Source: Thauera sp. (GTDB lineage Bacteria > Pseudomonadota > Gammaproteobacteria > Burkholderiales > Rhodocyclaceae). From it: DNA of 13,698 nucleotides. The stretch lies in the NCBI GenBank assembly GCA_023150215.1, contig JAKLLJ010000056.1, positions 1 to 13,698 on the forward strand, written 5' to 3'. A model generated the notes under the pieces. The model did no database searches, was not told the DNA's origin, and saw only the letters and a list, made by a program, of their open reading frames with translations. Positions 1 to 6,210 of the stretch are shown here, piece after piece (position 1 is the first letter of the stretch; each line of letters opens with the position of its first letter). A program made the translations under genes and the position numbers.

Positions 1-1
1 C

Positions 2-1501
2 GACGAGATCATCGCGCTGATCAAGGCCGCGCCCACGCCTTCTGATGCCAAGCGCGAGCTGATGGCGCGCGAATGGCGCTCGGCGCTGGTCGAGGAGATG
101 CTGTCGCGCGCGCTCGCCGACAGCTACCGCCCCGAGGGGCTGGATCCGCAGTTCGGCCTGCAGGCGCAGGGCTACCGCCTGTCCGAGACCCAGGCCCAGG
201 CCATCCTCGAGCTGCGCCTGCAGCGCCTGACCGGGCTGGAGCAGGACAAGATCGTCGCCGAGTACCGCGAGGTCATGGACGTCATCACCGACCTGCTCGA
301 CATCCTCGCCCGTCCCGAGCGCATCACCGCGATCATCGTCGACGAGCTCGGCGCGGTGCGGAACCAGTTCGGCGACCCGCGTCGCTCCGAGTTGGTGATG
401 AACACCGCCGAGATCAACATCGAGGACCTGATCACGCCGGAAGACATGGTCGTGACCCTGTCGCACACCGGCTACTTCAAGCGTCAGCCGCTTGCCGACT
501 ACCGCGCTCAGCGCCGCGGCGGTCGTGGCAAGCAGGCGACCTCGATGAAGGACGAGGACTTCATCGACCACCTCTTCGTCGCCAACACCCACGACACCAT
601 GCTGTGCTTCTCCAGCCGCGGACGCTGTTACTGGCTCAAGGTGTACGAGGTGCCCGAGGGCACGCGCAACTCGCGCGGCAAGCCGATCGTGAACCTCTTC
701 CCGCTCGTCGAGGGCGAGAAGATCACCGCGGTGCTGCCGATCAAGGAGTTCGACGAAGAGCACTTCGTGTTCATGGCGACCTCCGAAGGCACGGTCAAGA
801 AGACCGCGCTCACCGCGTTCTCCAATCCGCGCAAGGCCGGCATCATCGCGGTCAACCTGGACGACGGCGACCACCTGATCGGGGTGGCGATCACCGACGG
901 GCAGTGTGACGTGATGCTGTTCTCCGACGCCGGCAAGGCGGTGCGCTTTGCCGAGACCGACGTGCGCCCGATGGGCCGCGATGCGCGCGGCGTGCGCGGC
1001 ATGATGCTGGAAGACGGCCAGGCGGTGATCGCCATGCTGGTCGCCAAGGGTGAGGAGCAATCGGTGCTGACCGCGACCGAGAACGGCTATGGCAAGCGCA
1101 CCCCGGTGGCGGAATACACCCGCCATGGTCGTGGCACCAAGGGCATGATCGCGATCCAGACCAGCGACCGCAACGGCAAGCTGGTCGGCGCGGTGCTGGT
1201 CGAACCCTCCGATGAAGTCATGCTGATCTCGACCGGTGGCGTATTGATCCGCACCCGCGTCGAGAGCATCCGCGAGATGGGGCGCTCGACCCAGGGCGTG
1301 ACCCTGATCAACCTCGACGACGGCACTTTCCTTGCCAGCATCGAGAAGGTGGCGGAATCGGAATCGGACGAGAGCATGCGCGCCAACGGCGAGCTCGCCG
1401 AGGGGGACGAGGCCGCAAAGCAAGTGGAGGCAGGAGAGGCTGCTGACGAAGGTTTGGGTGATGGAGAGGCCCCGGCCACCGGTGAGGAAGGAGAAGCCTG
1501 A
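2..1501 (+). CDS. gyrA: DNA gyrase subunit A, C-terminal part (5' end outside window)
   Basis: This is the ATP-dependent type II topoisomerase subunit that cuts and rejoins DNA during negative supercoiling. The frame is open from base 2 and already codes for GyrA before the first ATG (DEIIALIKAAPTPSDAKREL), so the 62 ATG is internal and the breakage-reunion domain with the catalytic Tyr lies outside the window. Visible parts are the end of the coiled-coil region (QAQAILELRLQRLTGLE), the conserved VRNQFGDPRR stretch, the GyrA box QRRGGRG at 509-529 that marks the DNA-wrapping beta-pinwheel, and the repeated pinwheel blades after it. The last 45-50 residues (from about 1340) form a Glu/Asp-rich low-complexity tail, as in other GyrA proteins where such tails modulate wrapping. 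GyrA rather than ParC is supported by the intact box. The stop TGA shares its A with the serC ATG. Confidence 0.97.
   Translation, partial: DEIIALIKAAPTPSDAKRELMAREWRSALVEEMLSRALADSYRPEGLDPQFGLQAQGYRLSETQAQAILELRLQRLTGLEQDKIVAEYREVMDVITDLLDILARPERITAIIVDELGAVRNQFGDPRRSELVMNTAEINIEDLITPEDMVVTLSHTGYFKRQPLADYRAQRRGGRGKQATSMKDEDFIDHLFVANTHDTMLCFSSRGRCYWLKVYEVPEGTRNSRGKPIVNLFPLVEGEKITAVLPIKEFDEEHFVFMATSEGTVKKTALTAFSNPRKAGIIAVNLDDGDHLIGVAITDGQCDVMLFSDAGKAVRFAETDVRPMGRDARGVRGMMLEDGQAVIAMLVAKGEEQSVLTATENGYGKRTPVAEYTRHGRGTKGMIAIQTSDRNGKLVGAVLVEPSDEVMLISTGGVLIRTRVESIREMGRSTQGVTLINLDDGTFLASIEKVAESESDESMRANGELAEGDEAAKQVEAGEAADEGLGDGEAPATGEEGEA
1488..1493 (+). promoter_or_regulatory. Ribosome binding site of serC inside gyrA
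   Basis: AAGGAG lies seven bases before the serC ATG, within the codons of the acidic GyrA tail. Together with the TGATG stop/start overlap it supports the 1501 start and coupling of serC translation to gyrA. Confidence 0.8.
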
Positions 1502-2598
1502 TGAGTCGCGTGTGGAACTTCAGCGCCGGCCCTGCGGTGCTGCCCGAGGCGGTGCTGCGCCAGGCCGCCGACGAGATGCTCGACTGGCACGGCAGCGGCA
1601 TGGGCGTGATGGAGATGAGCCATCGCGGCAAGGAATTCACCGCGATCGCCGCCCAGGCCGAGGCCGACCTGCGCGAGCTGCTCGCGGTGCCGGCGAACTA
1701 CCGCATCCTCTTCATGCAGGGCGGGGCGATCGCCGAGAACGCGATCATCCCGATGAACCTGATGGGCGACAGGCGCGTGGCCGACTACGTGGTCACCGGT
1801 TCGTGGTCGCAGAAGTCGCAGAAGGAAGCGCGCAAGTACGCCGAGGTGAACATCGCCGCCTCGTCCGAGGCGAGCGGCTTCGCCTCGGTGCCGGCGATGG
1901 CGGAGTGGAAGCTGTCGGCCGACCCGGCCTACGTGTTCACCTGCACCAACGAGACCATCGGCGGCGTCGAATACCCCTTCGAGCCCGACCTGGCGCAGAT
2001 CGGTCGCGGCGAGGTGCCGGTGGTGGCCGACATGTCCTCGCACATCCTGTCGCGTGCGATCGACGTGTCGAAGTACGGGCTCATCTTTGGCGGTGCGCAG
2101 AAGAACATCGGCCCCGCGGGTCTCACCATCGTGATCGTGCGCGAGGACCTGCTCGGGCGTGCCATGCCGCATTGCCCGACCGCCTTCGACTTCAAGACCG
2201 TGGCCGACAACGGCTCGATGTACAACACCCCGCCCACCTACGCCATCTACATCGCCGGCCTCGTTTTCCAGTGGTTGAAGCGCCAGGGCGGGGTGGCGGC
2301 GATCGAGGTGCAGAACGTCGCCAAGGCGAAGCTGTTGTACGACTTCCTCGACGCCAGCGATTTCTACGAGAATCGCGTCGAGCGCGCCTGCCGCTCGCGC
2401 ATGAACGTGCCCTTCTTCCTCAAGGATGAGGCGCTCAACGAGGCCTTCCTCGCCGAGTCGAAGGCCGCCGGGCTGGTGCAGCTGAAGGGCCACAAGTCGG
2501 TCGGCGGCATGCGTGCGTCGATCTACAACGCGATGCCGCTCGCGGGCGTTGCGGCGCTGGTCGACTTCATGCGCGACTTCGCCGCGCGTCGCGGCTGA
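1501..2598 (+). CDS. serC: Phosphoserine aminotransferase
   Basis: A PLP-dependent class V aminotransferase that converts 3-phosphohydroxypyruvate and glutamate to phosphoserine, and also acts on 3-hydroxy-4-phosphohydroxybutanoate in pyridoxal phosphate synthesis; cytosolic. At 365 aa it has the usual length. Motifs in order: WNFSAGPAVLP at the N-terminus, MEMSHRGKEF, the substrate/cofactor loop MQGGAIAENAIIPMNL, TNETIGGVEY, and FGGAQKNIGPAG with the Schiff-base lysine at Lys201. The C-terminus has GHKSVGGMRASIYNAMP, typical of SerC. The start is fixed by a perfect AAGGAG at 1488-1493, seven bases before the ATG and lying inside gyrA, which points to translational coupling with gyrA. It is the first gene of the serC-pheA-hisC-tyrA block. 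Confidence 0.97.
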   Translation: MSRVWNFSAGPAVLPEAVLRQAADEMLDWHGSGMGVMEMSHRGKEFTAIAAQAEADLRELLAVPANYRILFMQGGAIAENAIIPMNLMGDRRVADYVVTGSWSQKSQKEARKYAEVNIAASSEASGFASVPAMAEWKLSADPAYVFTCTNETIGGVEYPFEPDLAQIGRGEVPVVADMSSHILSRAIDVSKYGLIFGGAQKNIGPAGLTIVIVREDLLGRAMPHCPTAFDFKTVADNGSMYNTPPTYAIYIAGLVFQWLKRQGGVAAIEVQNVAKAKLLYDFLDASDFYENRVERACRSRMNVPFFLKDEALNEAFLAESKAAGLVQLKGHKSVGGMRASIYNAMPLAGVAALVDFMRDFAARRG

Positions 2599-2669
2599 GG
2601 CCCGGCAGGGCGGGCAAGGACGCACGAACACAACATCAAGCCGGAAGCTGGAGGGGCCACGGGCCGAGC

Positions 2670-3737
2670 ATGAGCGACGAACTGCTGAAACTGCGCAACG
2701 AGATCGACCGCATCGACGAAGAAATCCTCGCCCGCCTGGCCGAGCGCGCGCGCTGCGCGCAGCGTGTGGGCGAGATCAAGCGAGGGGTCATGTATTACCG
2801 CCCCGAGCGCGAGGCCCAGGTATTGCGCCGGCTTGCCGAGCTCAACCCCGGGCCCTTGTCCGCGGATGCGGTGAAGACCATCTTCCGCGAGGTGATGTCG
2901 GCCTGCCTCGGGCTCGAGCAGCCGCTGCGCGTGGCCTATCTCGGCCCCGCCGGCACCTTCTCGGAGAGCGCCAGCCGCAAGCATTTCGGCTCCGCACCCA
3001 ACTTCCTGCCGATGGCGGCGATCGACGACGTGTTTCGTGCGGTCGAGGCCGGCAACGCCGACTACGGCGTGGTGCCGGTGGAGAACTCCACCGAAGGGGC
3101 GGTCGGCGGCACGCTCGACCTGTTGCTCGCCAACCCGCTCAAGGTTTGCGGCGAGGTGCGCCTGCGCATTCACCAGCAGCTGATGTCGCGCGCCGAGGGC
3201 ATCGGCGCGATCCGGCGGGTCTATTCGCATGCGCAGTCGCTGGCGCAGTGCCACGAGTGGCTCAACCGCAACCTGCCGCACCTGCCGCGGGTGCCGGTGG
3301 CGAGCAACGCCGAGGCGGCGCGCATGGCCTCCGAGGATCCGGAGTCGTGCGCGATCGCTGGCGAGGCCGCGGCCCAGCTTTACGGCCTCAACGTCCTCGC
3401 GCCCAACATCGAGGATGACCCCAACAACACCACCCGCTTCCTCGTCATTGCCGACCACGATGCCGGTCCGTCAGGCAAGGACCGCACCTCGCTGGTGTTC
3501 TCGGCGGCCAACCGGCCGGGCGCGATCCACAGCCTGCTCGAGCCGCTTGCCCGGCATGGGGTGGACATGACCAAGCTGCAGTCGCGTCCGGCGCGCTCGG
3601 GCCTGTGGGAGTACGTCTTCTATGCCGACATCAACGGGCATCGCGAGGACGCGGAGGTGGCCGCCGCGCTCGGTGAGCTGGACGAGCGTGCCGCCTTCGT
3701 GAAGATCATCGGTTCTTACCCGGTCGCAGCGATCTGA
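2670..3737 (+). CDS. pheA: Bifunctional chorismate mutase / prephenate dehydratase (P-protein)
   Basis: Converts chorismate to prephenate and then to phenylpyruvate in phenylalanine synthesis; cytosolic. At 355 aa it matches the AroQ-PheA fusion. Residues 1-90 are an AroQ-type chorismate mutase (LRNEIDRIDEEIL, RCAQRVGEIK, YRPEREAQVL). About 92-275 is the prephenate dehydratase domain, with LGPAGTFSE, the substrate loop VPVENSTEGAVGGTLD and the catalytic TRF in NNTTRFLVI. About 285-355 is an ACT domain for phenylalanine feedback. The usual Phe-binding ESRP motif reads QSRP here (Gln304-Pro307). The ATG is preceded by GGAGGGG at 2650-2656, a rather long 13 bases away; no better start is seen and the mutase domain is complete from here. 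The 71-base gap after serC shows no terminator, so co-transcription is likely. Confidence 0.97.
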   Translation: MSDELLKLRNEIDRIDEEILARLAERARCAQRVGEIKRGVMYYRPEREAQVLRRLAELNPGPLSADAVKTIFREVMSACLGLEQPLRVAYLGPAGTFSESASRKHFGSAPNFLPMAAIDDVFRAVEAGNADYGVVPVENSTEGAVGGTLDLLLANPLKVCGEVRLRIHQQLMSRAEGIGAIRRVYSHAQSLAQCHEWLNRNLPHLPRVPVASNAEAARMASEDPESCAIAGEAAAQLYGLNVLAPNIEDDPNNTTRFLVIADHDAGPSGKDRTSLVFSAANRPGAIHSLLEPLARHGVDMTKLQSRPARSGLWEYVFYADINGHREDAEVAAALGELDERAAFVKIIGSYPVAAI

Positions 3738-3798
3738 GCGCGACCCCGATTGCACAACAAGGCCGCAGGTGCCGTAGCGGCCGCAGCAGGAGACGATC

Positions 3799-4896
3799 AT
3801 GAGCATTGCCAGCCTTGCCCCCGACTACATCCGCGCGATCATGGCCTACCAGCCGGGCAAGCCGATTTCCGAGCTTGCCCGCGAGATGGGCATCGCCGAG
3901 GCGAACATCGTCAAGCTCGCTTCCAACGAGAACCCGCTCGGCCTTAGTCCGCGCGCGCGCGATGCGGCAATTGCGGCGATGGCCGACATCTCGCGTTATC
4001 CGGATGGCGGCGCGTTCGCGCTCAAGAAGGCCTTGTGCGAGCGCTTCGGCGTGAAGCCCGAGCAGCTGGTGATCGGCAATGGCTCCAACGACATCCTCGA
4101 GCTCGCCTCCCAGGCCTTCCTCGCGCCCGGGTTGTCGGCGGTGTATTCGCGCCACGCCTTCGCGGTCTATCCGCTCGCCACCAACGCACGCGGGGCACGC
4201 GGCATCGAGGTGGCGGCGAAGCACTTTGGCCACGATCTCGATGCGATGGCGGCCGCGATCGAGGTGCAGACCCGGGTGGTGTTCATTGCCAACCCGAACA
4301 ATCCGACCGGCACCTTCATTCCGGGGGGGGAACTCGAAGCTTTCCTCGCCAAGGTGCCGCGTCACGTGCTGGTGGTGCTCGACGAGGCCTACACCGAGTA
4401 TCTCGACGCCGGGCAGCGCTATGACTCGATCGCCTGGCTCGCGCGCTTCCCCAACCTGCTGGTGTCGCGCACCTTCTCCAAGGCTTACGGCCTTGCGGGG
4501 CTGCGTGTCGGCTACGGTATCGGCCATCCCGAGGTGGTGGACCTGATGAACCGCGTGCGCCAGCCGTTCAACGTCACCTCGGTGGCACTGGCCGCAGCCG
4601 AAGCCGCGCTCGGCGACGACGAGTTCCTCGCGCGCAGCGCGGAGGTCAACCGTCGCGGCATGGAGCAGCTCGTTGCCGCCTTCCGCGAGCTCGGCCTGGA
4701 GTGGATCCCGTCGGCGGGCAATTTCGTCACCTTCAAGGTCGGCGATGCGATCGGCGTTAACCAGGCGCTGCTGCGCCAGGGCGTGATCGTGCGTCCGATC
4801 GCGGCCTACGGCATGCCGCAGTGGCTGCGGGTGTCGATCGGCCTCGCGGAAGAGAACGCGCGCTTCATCGAGGCGCTGCGCCAGGCGCTCGCGTAA
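3799..4896 (+). CDS. hisC: HisC-type aminotransferase (histidinol-phosphate / aromatic aminotransferase)
   Basis: A fold-type I PLP aminotransferase of the HisC family, 365 aa. Seen in order: LASNENPLGLSP near the N-terminus, GNGSNDILEL (cofactor phosphate region), NPNNPTGT (Asn stacking on the PLP ring), DEAYTEY, the Schiff-base lysine in SRTFSKAYGLAG (Lys228), and LRVSIG near the C-terminus, where Arg binds the substrate carboxylate. HisC enzymes transaminate imidazole acetol phosphate and often also phenylpyruvate, 4-hydroxyphenylpyruvate or prephenate. Its place between pheA and tyrA, away from other his genes, suggests that aromatic transamination is a main role (inference); this copy is often called hisC2 or hisHb in the supraoperon literature. 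The start is well supported by AGGAG at 3788-3792, six bases before the ATG. A run of eight G (4323-4330) lies in the coding region. Confidence 0.93.
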   Translation: MSIASLAPDYIRAIMAYQPGKPISELAREMGIAEANIVKLASNENPLGLSPRARDAAIAAMADISRYPDGGAFALKKALCERFGVKPEQLVIGNGSNDILELASQAFLAPGLSAVYSRHAFAVYPLATNARGARGIEVAAKHFGHDLDAMAAAIEVQTRVVFIANPNNPTGTFIPGGELEAFLAKVPRHVLVVLDEAYTEYLDAGQRYDSIAWLARFPNLLVSRTFSKAYGLAGLRVGYGIGHPEVVDLMNRVRQPFNVTSVALAAAEAALGDDEFLARSAEVNRRGMEQLVAAFRELGLEWIPSAGNFVTFKVGDAIGVNQALLRQGVIVRPIAAYGMPQWLRVSIGLAEENARFIEALRQALA

Positions 4897-4909
4897 CCGG
4901 GGCGGGGTG

Positions 4910-5797
4910 ATGGGGCGAATCGGCAAGCTCGTCGTCTGCGGCGTCGGTCTGATCGGCGGTTCGTTTGCGCTCGCGTTGCGGCGCGCGGGTGTCGTCGAGC
5001 GCATCGTCGGCGTGGGGCGCCGGCGCGAAGTGCTCGAGCGTGCGTGCGCGCTCGGCGTGATCGACGAGATCGCCGACGAGTGGGCGAGCGCGCTCGACGG
5101 CGCCGATCTGGTGCTGCTCGCGGCGCCGGTCGGACAGACCGATGCGATCCTCGCGGCGATGGCGCCGCACCTCAAACCAGGCACGATCGTCACCGATGCC
5201 GGCAGCACCAAGCGCGACGTGGTCGAGGCGATCCGCCAGCATCTCGGCGGCGCGCTCGCTGACGTGGTGCCCGCGCACCCGATCGCCGGCGCCGAGAAAA
5301 GTGGTGTCGAGGCGGCCTTCGCCGAGCTCTACATGGGGCGCAAGGTGGTGCTGACCCCGCTGCCCGAGAGCCGCCCGGAGGCCGTGCAGAAGGTGCGCGA
5401 TGCGTGGGAGGCCTGCGGTGCCAACGTGGTCGGCATGACACCGCAGGAGCACGACCGCGTCTTCGCCGCGGTGAGCCACCTGCCGCACCTGCTCGCCTTC
5501 GGCCTGGTCGACGACCTCGCCGGGCGCAGCAACGCGCCGCTGCTGTTCTCGCATGCGGCGAGCGGTTTCCGCGACTTCACCCGCATCGCCGGCAGTCATC
5601 CCGAGATGTGGCGCGACATCTGCGTCGCCAACCGGGTCGCGCTGCTCGAGGAGCTCGACGCCTACCTCGGCGAGCTCGCGCGCCTGCGCATGATGCTGGT
5701 CGAGGGGGATGGCGAGGGCCTGGAGGCGGTGTTCGAGCGCGCCCGCCGCGCACGCAATGCCTGGGCCGAAGGCTTGCCGATCCGCACCGCCGAGTGA
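4910..5797 (+). CDS. tyrA: Prephenate / cyclohexadienyl dehydrogenase
   Basis: Oxidatively decarboxylates prephenate and/or arogenate on the way to tyrosine; cytosolic. 295 aa, a stand-alone TyrA without a chorismate mutase or ACT domain. The N-terminal Rossmann motif VCGVGLIGGS (Gly11-Ser18) binds the dinucleotide. TDAGSTK follows, then HPIAGAEKSG with the conserved His123, and SHLPHLLAF (His190, His193) in the helical dimerisation domain. The stretch after the second beta strand reads GVGRRRE with no acidic residue, which favours NADP+ over NAD+ by analogy with other TyrA proteins (inference). It starts 13 bases after the hisC stop. The ATG at 4910 is preferred; a GTG at 4907 directly before it is an alternative. 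G-rich sequence just upstream serves as the ribosome binding region. It is the last gene before the 413-base break in the cluster. Confidence 0.94.
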   Translation: MGRIGKLVVCGVGLIGGSFALALRRAGVVERIVGVGRRREVLERACALGVIDEIADEWASALDGADLVLLAAPVGQTDAILAAMAPHLKPGTIVTDAGSTKRDVVEAIRQHLGGALADVVPAHPIAGAEKSGVEAAFAELYMGRKVVLTPLPESRPEAVQKVRDAWEACGANVVGMTPQEHDRVFAAVSHLPHLLAFGLVDDLAGRSNAPLLFSHAASGFRDFTRIAGSHPEMWRDICVANRVALLEELDAYLGELARLRMMLVEGDGEGLEAVFERARRARNAWAEGLPIRTAE

Positions 5798-5817
5798 GGC
5801 CGCCGCGAATCCGCCTT

Positions 5818-5903
5818 TAGGAGCGGCGGAAGCCGCGCACGCCGCGGTCGAGCGGCGTTCGCGGGTATTCCGGTCGCTGCGTTCGCGGCTTCCGCCGCTC
5901 CTA
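5818..5903. repeat. 86-bp inverted-repeat element, copy A (REP/MITE-like)
   Basis: The ends are exact 20-base inverted repeats: TAGGAGCGGCGG...GCG at 5818-5837 and its reverse complement at 5884-5903. Between them are 46 bases containing two GCGTTCGCG-like segments. It begins 20 bases after the tyrA stop. A second copy of the same length lies at 6044-6129 with 11 differences and no gaps. Both contain no believable gene; open frames through them are low-complexity Arg/Ala/Ser translations. The layout resembles paired REP elements or a short non-autonomous mobile element; no transposase is in the window. Confidence 0.85.
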
Positions 5904-6042
5904 CCGAAGGCACGGCGCGTTCGAGCTTCTGTGGGCGTGACGCAAGCAGCGATAGCAGCGCTCGGAGATCCGCCGCGCGGGTCGAACGACGACGGCACGG
6001 CGCGTGGTTCTGGTATGCGCCATGGACATGCGCAGGCTCGTT
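5904..6042. other. Spacer between the two repeat copies
   Basis: 139 bases with no supportable gene or RNA. GGCACGGCGCGT occurs twice (starting near 5909 and 5993), suggesting decayed repeat material. No convincing -35/-10 pair was found here, although a promoter for the downstream aroA-cmk gene would be expected somewhere in this gap. Confidence 0.4.
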
Positions 6043-6130
6043 GTAGGCGCGGCGGAAGCCGCGAAAGCAGCGCTCGAGCGGCGTTCGCGTGCATTCCAGC
6101 CGCTGCGTTCGCGGCTGCCGCCGCGCCTAC
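6043..6130. repeat. 86-bp inverted-repeat element, copy B (REP/MITE-like)
   Basis: Same element as 5818-5903 (core 6044-6129, 75 of 86 positions identical by eye, no gaps). The arms at 6043-6065 and 6108-6130 pair over 23 bases with one mismatch. Position 5 of the element is A in copy A and C in copy B, and its partner at position 82 is T and G respectively, so pairing is kept by a double change. It ends 80 bases before the aroA-cmk start. Confidence 0.85.
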
Positions 6131-6134
6131 AGTA

Positions 6135-6172
6135 AGGGGCGACCCCTAATGGGGCGACGGCCCCGGATTTTT
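6135..6172 (+). terminator. Hairpin group ending in a terminator-like T-run upstream of aroA-cmk
   Basis: Three short hairpins can form from four segments. AGGGG (6135-6139) pairs with CCCCT (6143-6147). CCCC (6143-6146) can instead pair with GGGG (6151-6154) across a TAAT loop. GGGGC (6151-6155) pairs with GCCCC (6160-6164) and is followed by GGATTTTT (6165-6172). The last looks like a weak intrinsic terminator (5-bp stem, five T). The exclusive pairings resemble an attenuator, but stems of 4-5 bp in GC-rich DNA can arise by chance and no leader peptide is visible. Confidence 0.45.
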
Positions 6173-6174
6173 CC

Positions 6175-6193
6175 AGTCCTGCAGTGCAGGACT
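6175..6193. promoter_or_regulatory. 19-bp perfect palindrome before the aroA-cmk start
   Basis: AGTCCTGCA-G-TGCAGGACT is a perfect 9+1+9 inverted repeat, followed by CGTTTT and then the ribosome binding region AGAGG (6201-6205). It may be a protein-binding operator or an RNA hairpin near the start codon. The symmetry is seen directly; the function is inferred. Confidence 0.45.
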
Positions 6194-6210
6194 CGTTTTC
6201 AGAGGTCATG

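Noticed and set aside
1087..2631. Long antisense open frame across gyrA/serC, with similar ones at 3706-5211, 6481-8376 and 8219-9742
   Set aside because: They lie opposite well-identified genes and translate to His/Arg/Ala/Gly-rich sequence without family motifs, as expected of mirror frames in GC-rich DNA.
6184..6210. GTG 6184 as start of aroA-cmk
   Set aside because: It lies in the middle of a palindrome with no ribosome site before it; AGAGG at 6201-6205 and the family N-terminus point to ATG 6211.
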